This document shows positions 15,905 through 24,563 of a stretch of DNA of 64,000 nt, piece by piece; within the stretch, counting starts at the first letter, position 1, and each line of letters starts with the position of its first letter. The translations under genes were made by a program, and so were the position numbers. A model generated the notes under the pieces. The model was not told where the DNA came from. It saw only the letters and a program-made list of their open reading frames with translations, and did not search any database. The DNA lies in the NCBI GenBank assembly GCA_964251665.1, contig CAXUKO010000003.1, positions 434,001 to 498,000 on the forward strand, given 5' to 3'. This DNA comes from JBBQLG01 sp964251665 (GTDB taxonomy: Bacteria > Bacteroidota > Bacteroidia > Cytophagales > Spirosomataceae).

Positions 15905-18900
15905 ATGGCAGAAGATAAGTCAATGCGCCTGAGCCAAGTGGCAAAGATTCTCAACAAGGGTATATCCTCGGTTGTGAGTCATCTGTCTGCCAAAGGGTTT
16001 AAGGTCGATACTAACCCGAACTCCAAGCTGAACGCTGAGCAATTGGACGTTTTAGCGAAAGAGTTCAAGTCCGCTGAACTCCTCAACGGAGCCGGTAGCC
16101 GCAAGCCTGCCGACGCAGCCGTTGCGGTGGCCGACGCCCCCCGTAGCCGTGAGGATGATTTCATGCCGACGTATTCGCGGAACGACGTGAGTCGCCCCGC
16201 TCCGAAACCGGAAGTAGCCCCGGTTGAAGCCCGCAAAACCGACGAAAGACCGGTTGAACCACGCGAGGCTGATCGGCCACAGACCGGCTTGCCCGGTTTA
16301 AAAGTTATAGGTACAATCGACGATTTTCGTCCCAAGCCGGTTGCTGCACCGCCTGTTTCTCAGCCCGTTGTAGCTCCGCCCGTAGCCGAACGTCCAGTGG
16401 TTGCTCCTCAGCCCGAAGCTAAAACGGTTGTGCCGGAGCCAAAGCCTGCGGCTGTTAGTCAGCCCGCTGAAGTAAAACCTGAGCCAGCTAAAGTGGCAGA
16501 GGTCAATCCAGCTCCCGCTGCTCAAGCCGTTGTAGTTCAACCGGAGGTTGCCCGCGCTGAGCCGGTTAAACCCGCTGCTGAACCCGTTCGGGTTGAGAAA
16601 GCGCCTGAACCGGCTAAAGCTGATACTGCGCCGGTACAGGCAGTGGCACAACCCGCCACTGCTGTTAAACCGGAGCCGACGCCCGCCCGCCCTGCTGAAA
16701 ATCGGGGACAGGATAGTCGTTCGTCCCAGACTAACGGACAACGTGAGAACGGAAATCGTCCGGCTAACCCAGACCAGAATCGCCCCGCAGCACAACGGCC
16801 TGCCAATACGCCACCCGCCAATGCGCCGGTTGAGCGTCCGGCAACGCCCGTTGCGCAGCCCGCAGCTGTTACGCCAACCGACGGAGCAGACACCGATGCG
16901 CCAGCGACGCCAACCGAAACCATTCGGGCGGCTGGCAGCCATCAGTTACCTGGTCTGAAAGTATTAGGTACAATCGACCTGTCGACCCAAAGCCGTCAGA
17001 CGGGCGGTGGCGGAGGTAGTGCTGCCGACCGGGACCGTAAGAAGCGTAAGCGTATTCGCGGCCGTGACGGAGCACCCGTTGGCCAGAATCCAGCACCCGC
17101 TGGCACCCGTCCGGCACAACAAGGCGGCACACCTGGTCAGGGTAATAACGTCGGGCAGGGCAACAATGCCAACGCTCCCCGTCCACCCCGCGAAGGTGGT
17201 AACCGCGCACCTGCCGACCGCAGTCCGCGTACGGATGCTAACCGGCCTGCACCGGCTGGTGGTACTACCGCAGGGACCGGGAACACAAACCGTCCGGCTA
17301 ACGCAGGAGGAGGCAATGCCGCTGGTGGTACAAACCGCCCCGCCAATGCCAACTCGAATAATAATGCGAACCGGGGCCGGAATACAAACGATAAAAACAA
17401 ACCACGCGAGCGTCGGGATGCGCCTACCGCGAGTGATGTAAATGCTTCGATTCGGGCTACGCAGGCTCGTATGACCGGTAATGCCCGGCCAACGCGGGGT
17501 GTCAAAGCCCGTAACGACCGTCGGGATAACCGCCGTCAGCGCGAAGGCGAACGGCTGCTGGCAGAACAGGAAGAAGCAAAAATCCTGAAAGTAACGGAGT
17601 TCGTATCCGCTAATGACCTGGCGTCGTTCATGGATGTTTCGGTGAACGAAGTTATCTCGGTTTGTATGAGCCTTGGTATGTTCGTTTCGATCAATCAGCG
17701 GCTCGATGCGGAAGCGATTACAGTAATTGCCGATGAATTTGGCTTCGATGTACAGTTCGTTTCAGCCGAAGAGGAAGTTGACTCGTCCGTCGTTGAAGAA
17801 GCCGATGCTGAAGATACCCTGATTACGCGGGCTCCGATTGTCACCATCATGGGTCACGTTGACCATGGTAAAACATCGCTGCTTGACTATATCCGCCGGA
17901 CGCGCGTTGCGGCTGGTGAGGCTGGTGGTATTACCCAGCACATTGGCGCTTACAGCGTAAAAACCGACGATGGTCGTCCGGTCACGTTCCTGGATACACC
18001 GGGTCACGAAGCCTTTACGGCTATGCGGGCACGGGGTGCCAAAGTAACCGACGTTGTTATCATCGTGATTGCGGCTGACGATAGCGTAATGCCACAGACG
18101 CGAGAGGCCATCAACCACGCGCAGGTAGCGGGCGTTCCGATTGTGTTTGCCTTCTCGAAGGTTGACAAGCCGGGTGCCGATACGGAGAAAATTCGTAATG
18201 AACTGTCGCAGATGAACCTCCTCGTTGAAGAATGGGGCGGTAAATATCAGACCCAGGAAATCTCCTCCAAATCCGGGATGGGTATTCCTGAGTTGCTTGA
18301 AAAAGTCCTGCTGGAAGCTGAACTGCTCGACCTCAAAGCCAATCCCGAACGCCGGGCCGTTGGTACCGTTGTTGAAGCATCGCTGGATAAAGGCCGTGGG
18401 TATGTGTCGACCATTCTGGTACAGAACGGGACATTACGTGTTGGCGACATTGTACTGGTAGGGGCACACTACGGACGCATCCGGGCTATGACCGATGCCC
18501 TCGGTAAGCGCCTGAAAGAAGCGGGGCCATCAACGCCGGTGCAGATTCTGGGCTTACCCGGCGCGCCACAGGCGGGCGATAAATTCAACGTGATGGAAAC
18601 AGAACGTGAAGCCCGTGAAATTGCCAATAAGCGTGAGCAACTGCTTCGTGAACAAACCCTGCGCACCCGCAAGCATATTACGCTCGAAGAAATTGGTCGC
18701 CGGAAAGCCATCGGTACGTTTAAGGAACTGAACGCGATTGTGAAAGGTGACGTGGATGGTTCGGTCGAAGCCCTGTCGGATTCGCTGCTGCAACTGTCTA
18801 CTGATGAAGTGCAGGTAAACATCATCCATAAAGCCGTTGGTCAGATCTCGGAATCCGATATTCTGCTGGCGTCTGCCTCGGATGCAATCATTATCGGTTT

Positions 18901-19333
18901 CCAGGTGCGACCCTCAGTTAACGCCCGGAAACTGGCCGAACAGGAGCAGATCGAAATTCGGATGTACTCGATTATCTATGACGCTATCAACGAAGTGAAA
19001 GATGCCATGACCGGCATGTTGGCTCCGACGGTAGAAGAAGTGGTGACGGGCAACATCGAAGTTCGCGATGTCTTCAAGATCAGCAAGATTGGTACGGTAG
19101 CCGGTTGCTACGTAACAGATGGTATCATCAAACGGAGCAATAAAATCCGGGTCATCCGCGACTTTATTGTAATTCATACCGGTGAAATCAGTGCGCTGAA
19201 ACGCTTCAAAGACGATGTCAGCGAAGTCCGTTCCAATTACGAATGTGGTTTGAGCATCAAAAACTTTAACGACATTGAAGTTGGTGACGTGATCGAAGGA
19301 TTTGAATTCAAAGAAGTGAAGCGGACGTTATAA
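15905..19333 (+). CDS. infB: Translation initiation factor IF-2
   Basis: 1142 residues. The C-terminal half is canonical: an IF2N-like helical module before residue 630, the G domain with GHVDHGKT at 650-657, DTPGHE (G3) and FSKVDK for the NKxD-type G4, then domains II, III and IV that bind initiator tRNA. The N-terminal 550 residues are a low-complexity extension rich in Pro, Ala, Val, Asn and Arg with Gly/Asn-rich and RNRGR-like basic blocks, typical of Bacteroidota IF-2 but long. The repeated phrase LPGLKV(I/L)GTID occurs twice (near residues 129 and 350). A terminator at 19352-19389 closes the operon. Confidence 0.96.
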   Translation: MAEDKSMRLSQVAKILNKGISSVVSHLSAKGFKVDTNPNSKLNAEQLDVLAKEFKSAELLNGAGSRKPADAAVAVADAPRSREDDFMPTYSRNDVSRPAPKPEVAPVEARKTDERPVEPREADRPQTGLPGLKVIGTIDDFRPKPVAAPPVSQPVVAPPVAERPVVAPQPEAKTVVPEPKPAAVSQPAEVKPEPAKVAEVNPAPAAQAVVVQPEVARAEPVKPAAEPVRVEKAPEPAKADTAPVQAVAQPATAVKPEPTPARPAENRGQDSRSSQTNGQRENGNRPANPDQNRPAAQRPANTPPANAPVERPATPVAQPAAVTPTDGADTDAPATPTETIRAAGSHQLPGLKVLGTIDLSTQSRQTGGGGGSAADRDRKKRKRIRGRDGAPVGQNPAPAGTRPAQQGGTPGQGNNVGQGNNANAPRPPREGGNRAPADRSPRTDANRPAPAGGTTAGTGNTNRPANAGGGNAAGGTNRPANANSNNNANRGRNTNDKNKPRERRDAPTASDVNASIRATQARMTGNARPTRGVKARNDRRDNRRQREGERLLAEQEEAKILKVTEFVSANDLASFMDVSVNEVISVCMSLGMFVSINQRLDAEAITVIADEFGFDVQFVSAEEEVDSSVVEEADAEDTLITRAPIVTIMGHVDHGKTSLLDYIRRTRVAAGEAGGITQHIGAYSVKTDDGRPVTFLDTPGHEAFTAMRARGAKVTDVVIIVIAADDSVMPQTREAINHAQVAGVPIVFAFSKVDKPGADTEKIRNELSQMNLLVEEWGGKYQTQEISSKSGMGIPELLEKVLLEAELLDLKANPERRAVGTVVEASLDKGRGYVSTILVQNGTLRVGDIVLVGAHYGRIRAMTDALGKRLKEAGPSTPVQILGLPGAPQAGDKFNVMETEREAREIANKREQLLREQTLRTRKHITLEEIGRRKAIGTFKELNAIVKGDVDGSVEALSDSLLQLSTDEVQVNIIHKAVGQISESDILLASASDAIIIGFQVRPSVNARKLAEQEQIEIRMYSIIYDAINEVKDAMTGMLAPTVEEVVTGNIEVRDVFKISKIGTVAGCYVTDGIIKRSNKIRVIRDFIVIHTGEISALKRFKDDVSEVRSNYECGLSIKNFNDIEVGDVIEGFEFKEVKRTL

Positions 19334-19351
19334 GCCGTATCATAAAATAGA

Positions 19352-19389
19352 AAACGCCCCTGCTGGTTCGTACCAACAGGGGCGTTTTT
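19352..19389 (+). terminator. Intrinsic terminator of the rimP-nusA-infB operon
   Basis: A 12-bp stem with one G-U pair (CGCCCCTGCTGG with CCAACAGGGGCG), a six-base TTCGTA loop and a T5 tract, starting 18 bases after the infB stop. Confidence 0.92.
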
Positions 19390-19432
19390 GTGTTGTATCC
19401 CAAGACTTGTCTGTTTATACCTATGTTAACTT

Positions 19433-20098
19433 ATGTCCTTATTAACACAACGAATCATCCGGCTGGATGCTGATCATCGGTTATGGATTGCGCTAAGTGC
19501 AGGAACACTCGCTTTCTTTCTGTCAGGGGGACAAATGCTGGGCCAAACGCAGTGGATTGTCGCTTACGTGGTCTACGCGCTGACCATTATTGCGCTAACC
19601 TGGACAATGATTATTGCATCGACTCCGCAGGAAACTAAACATACGAATCGGTTGGAGGACTCCAGCCGGGTGCTTATTCTGGCCTTCGTCGTTATTGCGG
19701 CTTTCGCCAGTTTGTTTACCGTTGTTTTGCTGGTAAAGTCAGTTAAAAATTTGTCTCCTGAGTCAGTAAATGCACATATTTTACTATCAATTCTGGCTGT
19801 AATTTGTTCATGGGTGATAGTGCATACTGTTTTCATATTCCGGTATGCTCATATTTATTATGGTAGTGCCGAAAAAAAGGTGGGTGGCCTTGACTTCCCG
19901 GGTGATGAGGAACCAGACTACCTTGATTTTGCTTACTTCTCGTTTGTGATTGGCATGACCAGTCAGGTGTCGGACGTGCAGATTACCTCGTCCAAAATGC
20001 GTCGGCTGGCGCTCATCCACGGGGTATTATCATTCGCGTTCAATGCTATTATTATTGCTTTAAGCATCAATACCATTTCCGGCCTGATCGGCCATTAA
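19433..20098 (+). CDS. DUF1345 family membrane protein
   Basis: 221 residues with about five membrane segments. The sequence (IALTWTMIIASTPQETK and later HTVFIFRYAHIYY, DYLDFAYFSFVIGMTSQVSD) matches DUF1345, a family whose conserved D-Y-x-D-F-x-Y-F motif lies between helices. Function is unknown; members are predicted inner-membrane proteins. The gene ends eight bases before the metallophosphoesterase gene, suggesting cotranscription. Confidence 0.87.
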   Translation: MSLLTQRIIRLDADHRLWIALSAGTLAFFLSGGQMLGQTQWIVAYVVYALTIIALTWTMIIASTPQETKHTNRLEDSSRVLILAFVVIAAFASLFTVVLLVKSVKNLSPESVNAHILLSILAVICSWVIVHTVFIFRYAHIYYGSAEKKVGGLDFPGDEEPDYLDFAYFSFVIGMTSQVSDVQITSSKMRRLALIHGVLSFAFNAIIIALSINTISGLIGH

Positions 20099-20105
20099 TC
20101 AACGT

Positions 20106-20795
20106 ATGAGAGTTATTGCTATTGGGGATTTACACGGCCGTGATGTCTGGAAACAGGTTGATGTAGCCGGAGCAGACCGGGTTATTTTTCTCGGTGATTA
20201 CACGGATAGTCGGCAGGGGTTTACCGACGAGGAAATTTACCGGAATCTGGCTGAGATACTTAAGTTAAAGGCGAAAAACCCGGACAAGATTACATTGCTC
20301 ATCGGCAATCACGATGCGCAGTACCTGCATTTTCCTAACTACCGATGTTCGGGTTTCCGACCTGCTGCCCAGCCTGAATTAACCCGGCTGTTTAACGATC
20401 ATCAGGATTTCTTTCAGATGGCTTACCAGAAAGGTAACTACTTATTCACCCATGCCGGTGTATCAAATGGGTGGTATCAGCACTGCAAACCGTACATAGA
20501 TCAGCTCGGCATTCAGTCAGCGCCGGTGGCTGACCAGTTGAATGCTTTACACACAAACCGACAGACGACTGATCTCCTGTTTGAGGTGGGACCGATACGC
20601 GGTGGCGGTGATTTATACGGCGGCCCGGTCTGGGCTGACCGCACCGAAACAATACACAACAACCTGACTGGCTATCATCAGGTTGTGGGCCATACGCCCA
20701 TTGCTGAAATCACGACGTATGGTGATGAGCGTAGTTCGATCACGTACTGCGATGTGACACAACTGACAGCCACCTTTTTTGATAGGATGCTGTAG
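20106..20795 (+). CDS. Metallophosphoesterase (PPP-like)
   Basis: 229 residues with the full set of calcineurin-type metal-binding motifs: GDLHGRDVW, FLGDYTDSR, LIGNHDAQY, FTHAGVSN and VVGHTP. These ligate two metal ions, and the order and spacing match bacterial PPP-type protein phosphatases or Ap4A hydrolases. The substrate is not predictable. It is probably coexpressed with the upstream DUF1345 gene. Confidence 0.88.
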   Translation: MRVIAIGDLHGRDVWKQVDVAGADRVIFLGDYTDSRQGFTDEEIYRNLAEILKLKAKNPDKITLLIGNHDAQYLHFPNYRCSGFRPAAQPELTRLFNDHQDFFQMAYQKGNYLFTHAGVSNGWYQHCKPYIDQLGIQSAPVADQLNALHTNRQTTDLLFEVGPIRGGGDLYGGPVWADRTETIHNNLTGYHQVVGHTPIAEITTYGDERSSITYCDVTQLTATFFDRML

Positions 20796-20832
20796 TGTAC
20801 AGGTTGTTATGAGGTGATTATAGTAACAAAGT

Positions 20833-21300
20833 ATGCACAACGAGGTTGACTATAAACTGTTTACAGGCCTGCCACCTGAGCCACTGCTTACGTCGCTGCT
20901 TGAGCTATATCGTTGTGTATTTAACGGCGGGGCAGCGGAGGACCTTATCCATGAACTGGTTTATCACAACCAGCGCGGGCCATTTCTGATAAATCTGGCT
21001 TTACTGAATGAACAGGTAATTGGGTGCAAAATAGGCTACGAACGGAAACCAGGCCATTTTTATAGCTGGCTCGGCTGCGTTGATGCACCTTACCGGGGGC
21101 AGGGCGTGGCTGTAGAACTAATGCGCCGACAGCATGACTGGTGTGTTCAGCAGGACTATCGTACCATCCGAACGCATACCTACAATCAGTGGCGGGGAAT
21201 GCTGCTCCTAAACATAAAATATGGGTTCGATATAGTTGGCACGCAGCAGGGTAAACACGGTCTGCTTATCGTGCTGGAAAAACAACTGATTGCGGACTAA
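20833..21300 (+). CDS. GNAT family N-acetyltransferase
   Basis: 155 residues of the GNAT fold. The acetyl-CoA pyrophosphate-binding loop is seen in VDAPYRGQGVAVELMRR (motif A, Q/RxxGxG/A). The C-terminal MLLLNIKYGFDIVGTQQGKHGLLIVLEK is the usual motif B end. The acceptor substrate is unknown. It follows the phosphoesterase gene on the same strand by 37 bases. Confidence 0.85.
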   Translation: MHNEVDYKLFTGLPPEPLLTSLLELYRCVFNGGAAEDLIHELVYHNQRGPFLINLALLNEQVIGCKIGYERKPGHFYSWLGCVDAPYRGQGVAVELMRRQHDWCVQQDYRTIRTHTYNQWRGMLLLNIKYGFDIVGTQQGKHGLLIVLEKQLIAD

Positions 21301-21374
21301 AATTGCTGCTGTACTGCCCTTGACGCATTGGCGTGGCGGGAACCGAAACCCGCCGGTTTTCGTCAATTCAGTAG

Positions 21375-22493
21375 ATGCATCTGTACCTCCATATTCCGTT
21401 CTGTAAGCAAGCCTGCCACTATTGCGACTTTCATTTCAGCACCAATCAACAGCATAAAAGCGAATTGGTGACTGCCATAGCGCATGAAATCGAGTTGCGG
21501 GCCGATTACCTGCCAACGCGTCAGCTTGAGACGATTTATTTTGGTGGAGGTACCCCTTCGCTCTTGAGTGAGAACGAGTTAGCGCACTTGCTGGAGATGA
21601 TTCACCGTCAGTTCAGTGTTTCGGCCCAATCTGAAATCACGCTCGAAGCTAATCCTGACGACTTGACGGCTGAAAAAGTGACCATGCTCCGGCGCTATGT
21701 AAACCGGCTCAGTATTGGTATTCAAACGTTTGACGAAGCTACCCTGCGCTGGATGAACCGGGCGCATTCTGCCGTTGAAGCCGAGCATTGTGTGGGACTG
21801 GCGCAGGATGCCGGATTTGATAACCTGAGCATTGACTTAATTTATGGGATTCCAAACAGGAATGCGGCCCTGTGGCAGGCTGACCTTAACCGCGCACTGT
21901 CGCTGAATGTAGCGCATATTTCAGCCTACGCCCTGACTATTGAGCCTGATACGGCGTTTGGCCGCTGGACGAAGACCGGTAAACTGCCACCCGCTGACGA
22001 AAATCTGGCTGCCACGCAGCTTGAAGAACTCGTTGACCGGCTCGCCGTTGACGGATATGAGCAGTATGAGATTTCCAATTTCGCGCGTTCAGGGCAGTAC
22101 GCCCGCCATAATACGGCCTACTGGCAACAGCACCCCTATCTGGGCGTCGGGCCGTCGGCCCATTCGTATGATGGAAACAGCCGACAATTTAATGTAGCTA
22201 ACAACGCCCGCTATCTGATGTCGCTGCGAAAAGGGATCGTTCCCGCCGAACGGGAGGAGTTAAGCCGGGCCGACAAGGTGAACGAATATTTGTTAACCGG
22301 CCTACGCACCAAATGGGGATGCAAACTCACCGTGTTAGATGAATTACTGGCAGGAGATTTCAGGAGCCAAAATCGCCGGGAACTGGCTCAGTTGACCGAA
22401 ACAGGGTGGTTAAGAATTGATGAAGACCTTCTGCGTCTGACCGAAGCGGGTAAACTTTTCGCGGATCGAGTAGCCGCGGATCTGTTTGTCTGA
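21375..22493 (+). CDS. hemW: Heme chaperone HemW (radical SAM)
   Basis: 372 residues. The radical-SAM cluster motif is CKQACHYC (Cys10, Cys14, Cys17) followed by DFHFST. The SAM-binding GGGTPSLL, ETLEANP-like LEANPDDLT, SIGIQTFDEATL and IDLIYGIPN stretches are all characteristic of HemW. HemW delivers heme to membrane respiratory proteins; it is often misnamed coproporphyrinogen III oxidase. The C-terminal HemN-like domain is complete. Confidence 0.93.
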   Translation: MHLYLHIPFCKQACHYCDFHFSTNQQHKSELVTAIAHEIELRADYLPTRQLETIYFGGGTPSLLSENELAHLLEMIHRQFSVSAQSEITLEANPDDLTAEKVTMLRRYVNRLSIGIQTFDEATLRWMNRAHSAVEAEHCVGLAQDAGFDNLSIDLIYGIPNRNAALWQADLNRALSLNVAHISAYALTIEPDTAFGRWTKTGKLPPADENLAATQLEELVDRLAVDGYEQYEISNFARSGQYARHNTAYWQQHPYLGVGPSAHSYDGNSRQFNVANNARYLMSLRKGIVPAEREELSRADKVNEYLLTGLRTKWGCKLTVLDELLAGDFRSQNRRELAQLTETGWLRIDEDLLRLTEAGKLFADRVAADLFV

Positions 22494-22621
22494 AGCAGAT
22501 CCGAAGCATCGAATGTGTCTGGTTGGGAGCGGGGTGATTGGGCTTGCAGTTCGTCGATCACGTAAGCAACCACCAGCACAATGCCACTCAGGAGAAAGCC
22601 AAGTATTTTGATAAGGTTCAT
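22388..22621 (-). CDS. Possible small single-pass membrane protein (weak)
   Basis: A 77-residue frame antisense to the 3' end of hemW. The part outside hemW (22494-22621) encodes MNLIKILGFLLSGIVLVVAY, a convincing N-terminal membrane helix, followed by a polar tail. The last third overlaps hemW in the opposite direction and looks like a shadow translation (Arg/Ser-rich). Either a small real gene with an overlapping tail or chance. The remainder of the 22494-22767 gap shows nothing else. Confidence 0.33.
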   Translation of the reverse strand: MNLIKILGFLLSGIVLVVAYVIDELQAQSPRSQPDTFDASDLLQTNRSAATRSAKSLPASVRRRRSSSILNHPVSVN

Positions 22622-22767
22622 AACGAGAGTTGAATAAGGCACTTTGCAACGGATGACAGACGATCAGGCAAGAGGGTTGCTTGATTAAACTAATTTTTGG
22701 GGCTATCGGCTAAAAAATCTGCTTTGCGATCTGGCACAACCATAAATGGTGCGTTACTTTGCCCTAT

Positions 22768-23640
22768 ATGCAGTCTAACCGCCCTAAGAACTCGTTTCGT
22801 ACCCCGCACGCTCAGACGAATTCAATCCTGGCGGTTAATACAACCCGTTCAGGTGCGGCCGGTAAGCGGGTGCAGGCGACGGGTGGAAAGGTAAAATCAG
22901 CGTCGGGCTGGTTGCAGCGGACACGGGCGTTCATGCGGCAGCAACCGTTGCTGGAACGTGTGTACTGGTGGTTTGTCAAAGGGTGTTTATACCTCTTTCT
23001 GGCATCCATCGGTTGGGTTATTGCTCTAAAATGGGTGCCGGTCTGGGTGACGCCGTTGGTCGTATCGCGCAAAATAGAGGCAATGCAAACTGATAAAGAT
23101 ACCCATATCTACAAGGAATGGCGGTCGTTTGACGAGATAAATAAAGAAGCCGCGCTGGCCGTAGTAGCCTCAGAAGATCAGGCATTTCCTACGCACTGGG
23201 GTTTCGATTTTGACGAGATTCAGGATGCCATTAAGGAGAATCAGTACCGGAAACGGCCCCGGGGTGCCAGCACAATTTCGCAGCAGGTATCCAAAAATGT
23301 GTTTCTCTGGAATGGCCGGAGCTACATCCGTAAAGGGCTGGAAGTCTATTTTACAACCCTGATCGAACTAATTTGGGGCAAGAAGCGGATTCTGGAGGTC
23401 TATCTGAATGTGGCCGAAACGGGGCCAATGACCTTTGGGGTAGAAGCCGCTTCAGAACGCTTTTATGGCCACTCGGCTAAATCGCTCAGTCGGGATGAGG
23501 CCGCTCGCATTGCCGCCGTTCTGCCGAACCCCATTCAGTTTTCCATTCGCCGGCCGTCGCCTTACGTGCAGCGTCGAACCCGGCAAATCGCCCGCCAAAT
23601 GCGGTACCTGGGTGGGCAGAAGTACATTCGGAATCTTTAA
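22768..23640 (+). CDS. mtgA: Monofunctional peptidoglycan transglycosylase MtgA
   Basis: 290 residues from the ATG at 22768 (a TTG three codons upstream is less likely). A basic N-terminal tail of about 65 residues precedes one membrane helix. The GT51 domain follows, with catalytic Glu136 in VVASEDQAF, the RGASTISQQVSKNVFLW stretch and KRILEVYLNVAETG as further signatures, ending at HSAKSLSRDEAARIAAVLPNP. It lacks a transpeptidase domain, so it polymerises glycan strands only. The N-terminal extension is longer than in E. coli MtgA. Confidence 0.93.
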   Translation: MQSNRPKNSFRTPHAQTNSILAVNTTRSGAAGKRVQATGGKVKSASGWLQRTRAFMRQQPLLERVYWWFVKGCLYLFLASIGWVIALKWVPVWVTPLVVSRKIEAMQTDKDTHIYKEWRSFDEINKEAALAVVASEDQAFPTHWGFDFDEIQDAIKENQYRKRPRGASTISQQVSKNVFLWNGRSYIRKGLEVYFTTLIELIWGKKRILEVYLNVAETGPMTFGVEAASERFYGHSAKSLSRDEAARIAAVLPNPIQFSIRRPSPYVQRRTRQIARQMRYLGGQKYIRNL

Positions 23641-23642
23641 GG

Positions 23643-23975
23643 CTATACGGCTAACTCAACCGCCGGGTCCCAGAGTACACGCTCGAAATCGACAATCCGG
23701 TCATCTTCGACCTGAACGCCCTCGGCTTCCAGTAATTCCTGCATGGCCGTTGGACTGCCAAAAAAATGCTTGCCCGATAATACGCCAATGCGGTTGACGA
23801 CCCGTTGGGCCGGTACATCGTGCCCGTGACTGGCGACCATTGCCCAACCGACCATCCGGGCACCGGCCCGGAGACTCAGGTAGCGGGCAATGGCTCCATA
23901 CGTGGTGACGCGGCCCGGTGGTATTTGCCGTACCACATGATAAACGTCTTCAAAATAATCGCGAGGCTCGTCCAA
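23643..23975 (-). CDS. Alkyltransferase-like protein (ATL), MGMT fold without the acceptor cysteine
   Basis: 110 residues of the Ada/MGMT DNA-binding domain: VVRQIPPGRVTTYGAIARYL (helix-turn-helix region) and then VPAQRVVNRIG at residues 54-64. In MGMT this is PCHRV; here Cys is replaced by Ala56 and His by Gln57, so it cannot accept alkyl groups. ATL proteins bind O6-alkylguanine and hand the lesion to nucleotide excision repair. No ATG fits; translation probably starts at TTG 23975, 15 bases after the DUF3109 stop, which would couple the two genes. Confidence 0.87.
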   Translation of the reverse strand: MDEPRDYFEDVYHVVRQIPPGRVTTYGAIARYLSLRAGARMVGWAMVASHGHDVPAQRVVNRIGVLSGKHFFGSPTAMQELLEAEGVQVEDDRIVDFERVLWDPAVELAV

Positions 23976-23990
23976 CAGTGTTTGTGCTGT

Positions 23991-24563
23991 TTATACCGCT
24001 ACGTCGCCTTCAATATCACGCACTAATTTGCCGTACCACTCCTCGCCATAGGCACGGATGAGGGCTTCGCGGACGAACTTGTAAACCGGTACATTTAACT
24101 CCTTGCCAAAGCCACAGGCCGGGCTGCAAATAGGCCACCGGTCGTAGTTAAGAGCGTGATACTGATCGTACTTCGTGACGCGGATCGGGTAGAGGTGGCA
24201 CGACAGCGGTTTCTTCCAGTCGACAGCACCATCTTTGTAAGCCGCTTCGATGCCGCACTTCAAAATGCCGCGTTCATCGTAACCGGCGTAGACACACTCG
24301 CGGCCGTTGATGGTCGTGGTTACATAGCCGCCGTCGCCATCGGATTCGTAGCGTCCCTGTTCCTCAATTGCTTTAATACCAGCCTCGGTGAGGTAAGGTT
24401 TTATGCTTGGATAGATAGCGTCCAGAATGGCCAGTTCGTCCGGCTCAAGCGGGGCACCAAGGTCGCCTTCGACGCAGCAGGCCCCCTTGCATTTATCTAA
24501 ATTGCAGACAAAAAACTGCTCGGCTACATCATCGCTGATGACCGTATTATCGATGAGAATCAT
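23991..24563 (-). CDS. DUF3109 family protein, cysteine-rich
   Basis: 190 residues. Cysteines are arranged as [11 protein letters not shown] near the N-terminus, a single [21 protein letters not shown], and ICSPACGFG near the C-terminus. The layout resembles YkgJ-type zinc- or iron-binding proteins and matches DUF3109, a Bacteroidota family of unknown function. It starts one base after the stop of the LysM transglycosylase gene, so it is part of that operon. Confidence 0.88.
   Translation of the reverse strand: MILIDNTVISDDVAEQFFVCNLDKCKGACCVEGDLGAPLEPDELAILDAIYPSIKPYLTEAGIKAIEEQGRYESDGDGGYVTTTINGRECVYAGYDERGILKCGIEAAYKDGAVDWKKPLSCHLYPIRVTKYDQYHALNYDRWPICSPACGFGKELNVPVYKFVREALIRAYGEEWYGKLVRDIEGDVAV

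Noticed and set aside
16298..17505. Several long antisense or alternative frames inside infB
   Set aside because: They lie opposite the Pro/Ala/Arg-rich coding sequence, whose high GC suppresses stops in other frames; their translations are low-complexity and lack any domain.
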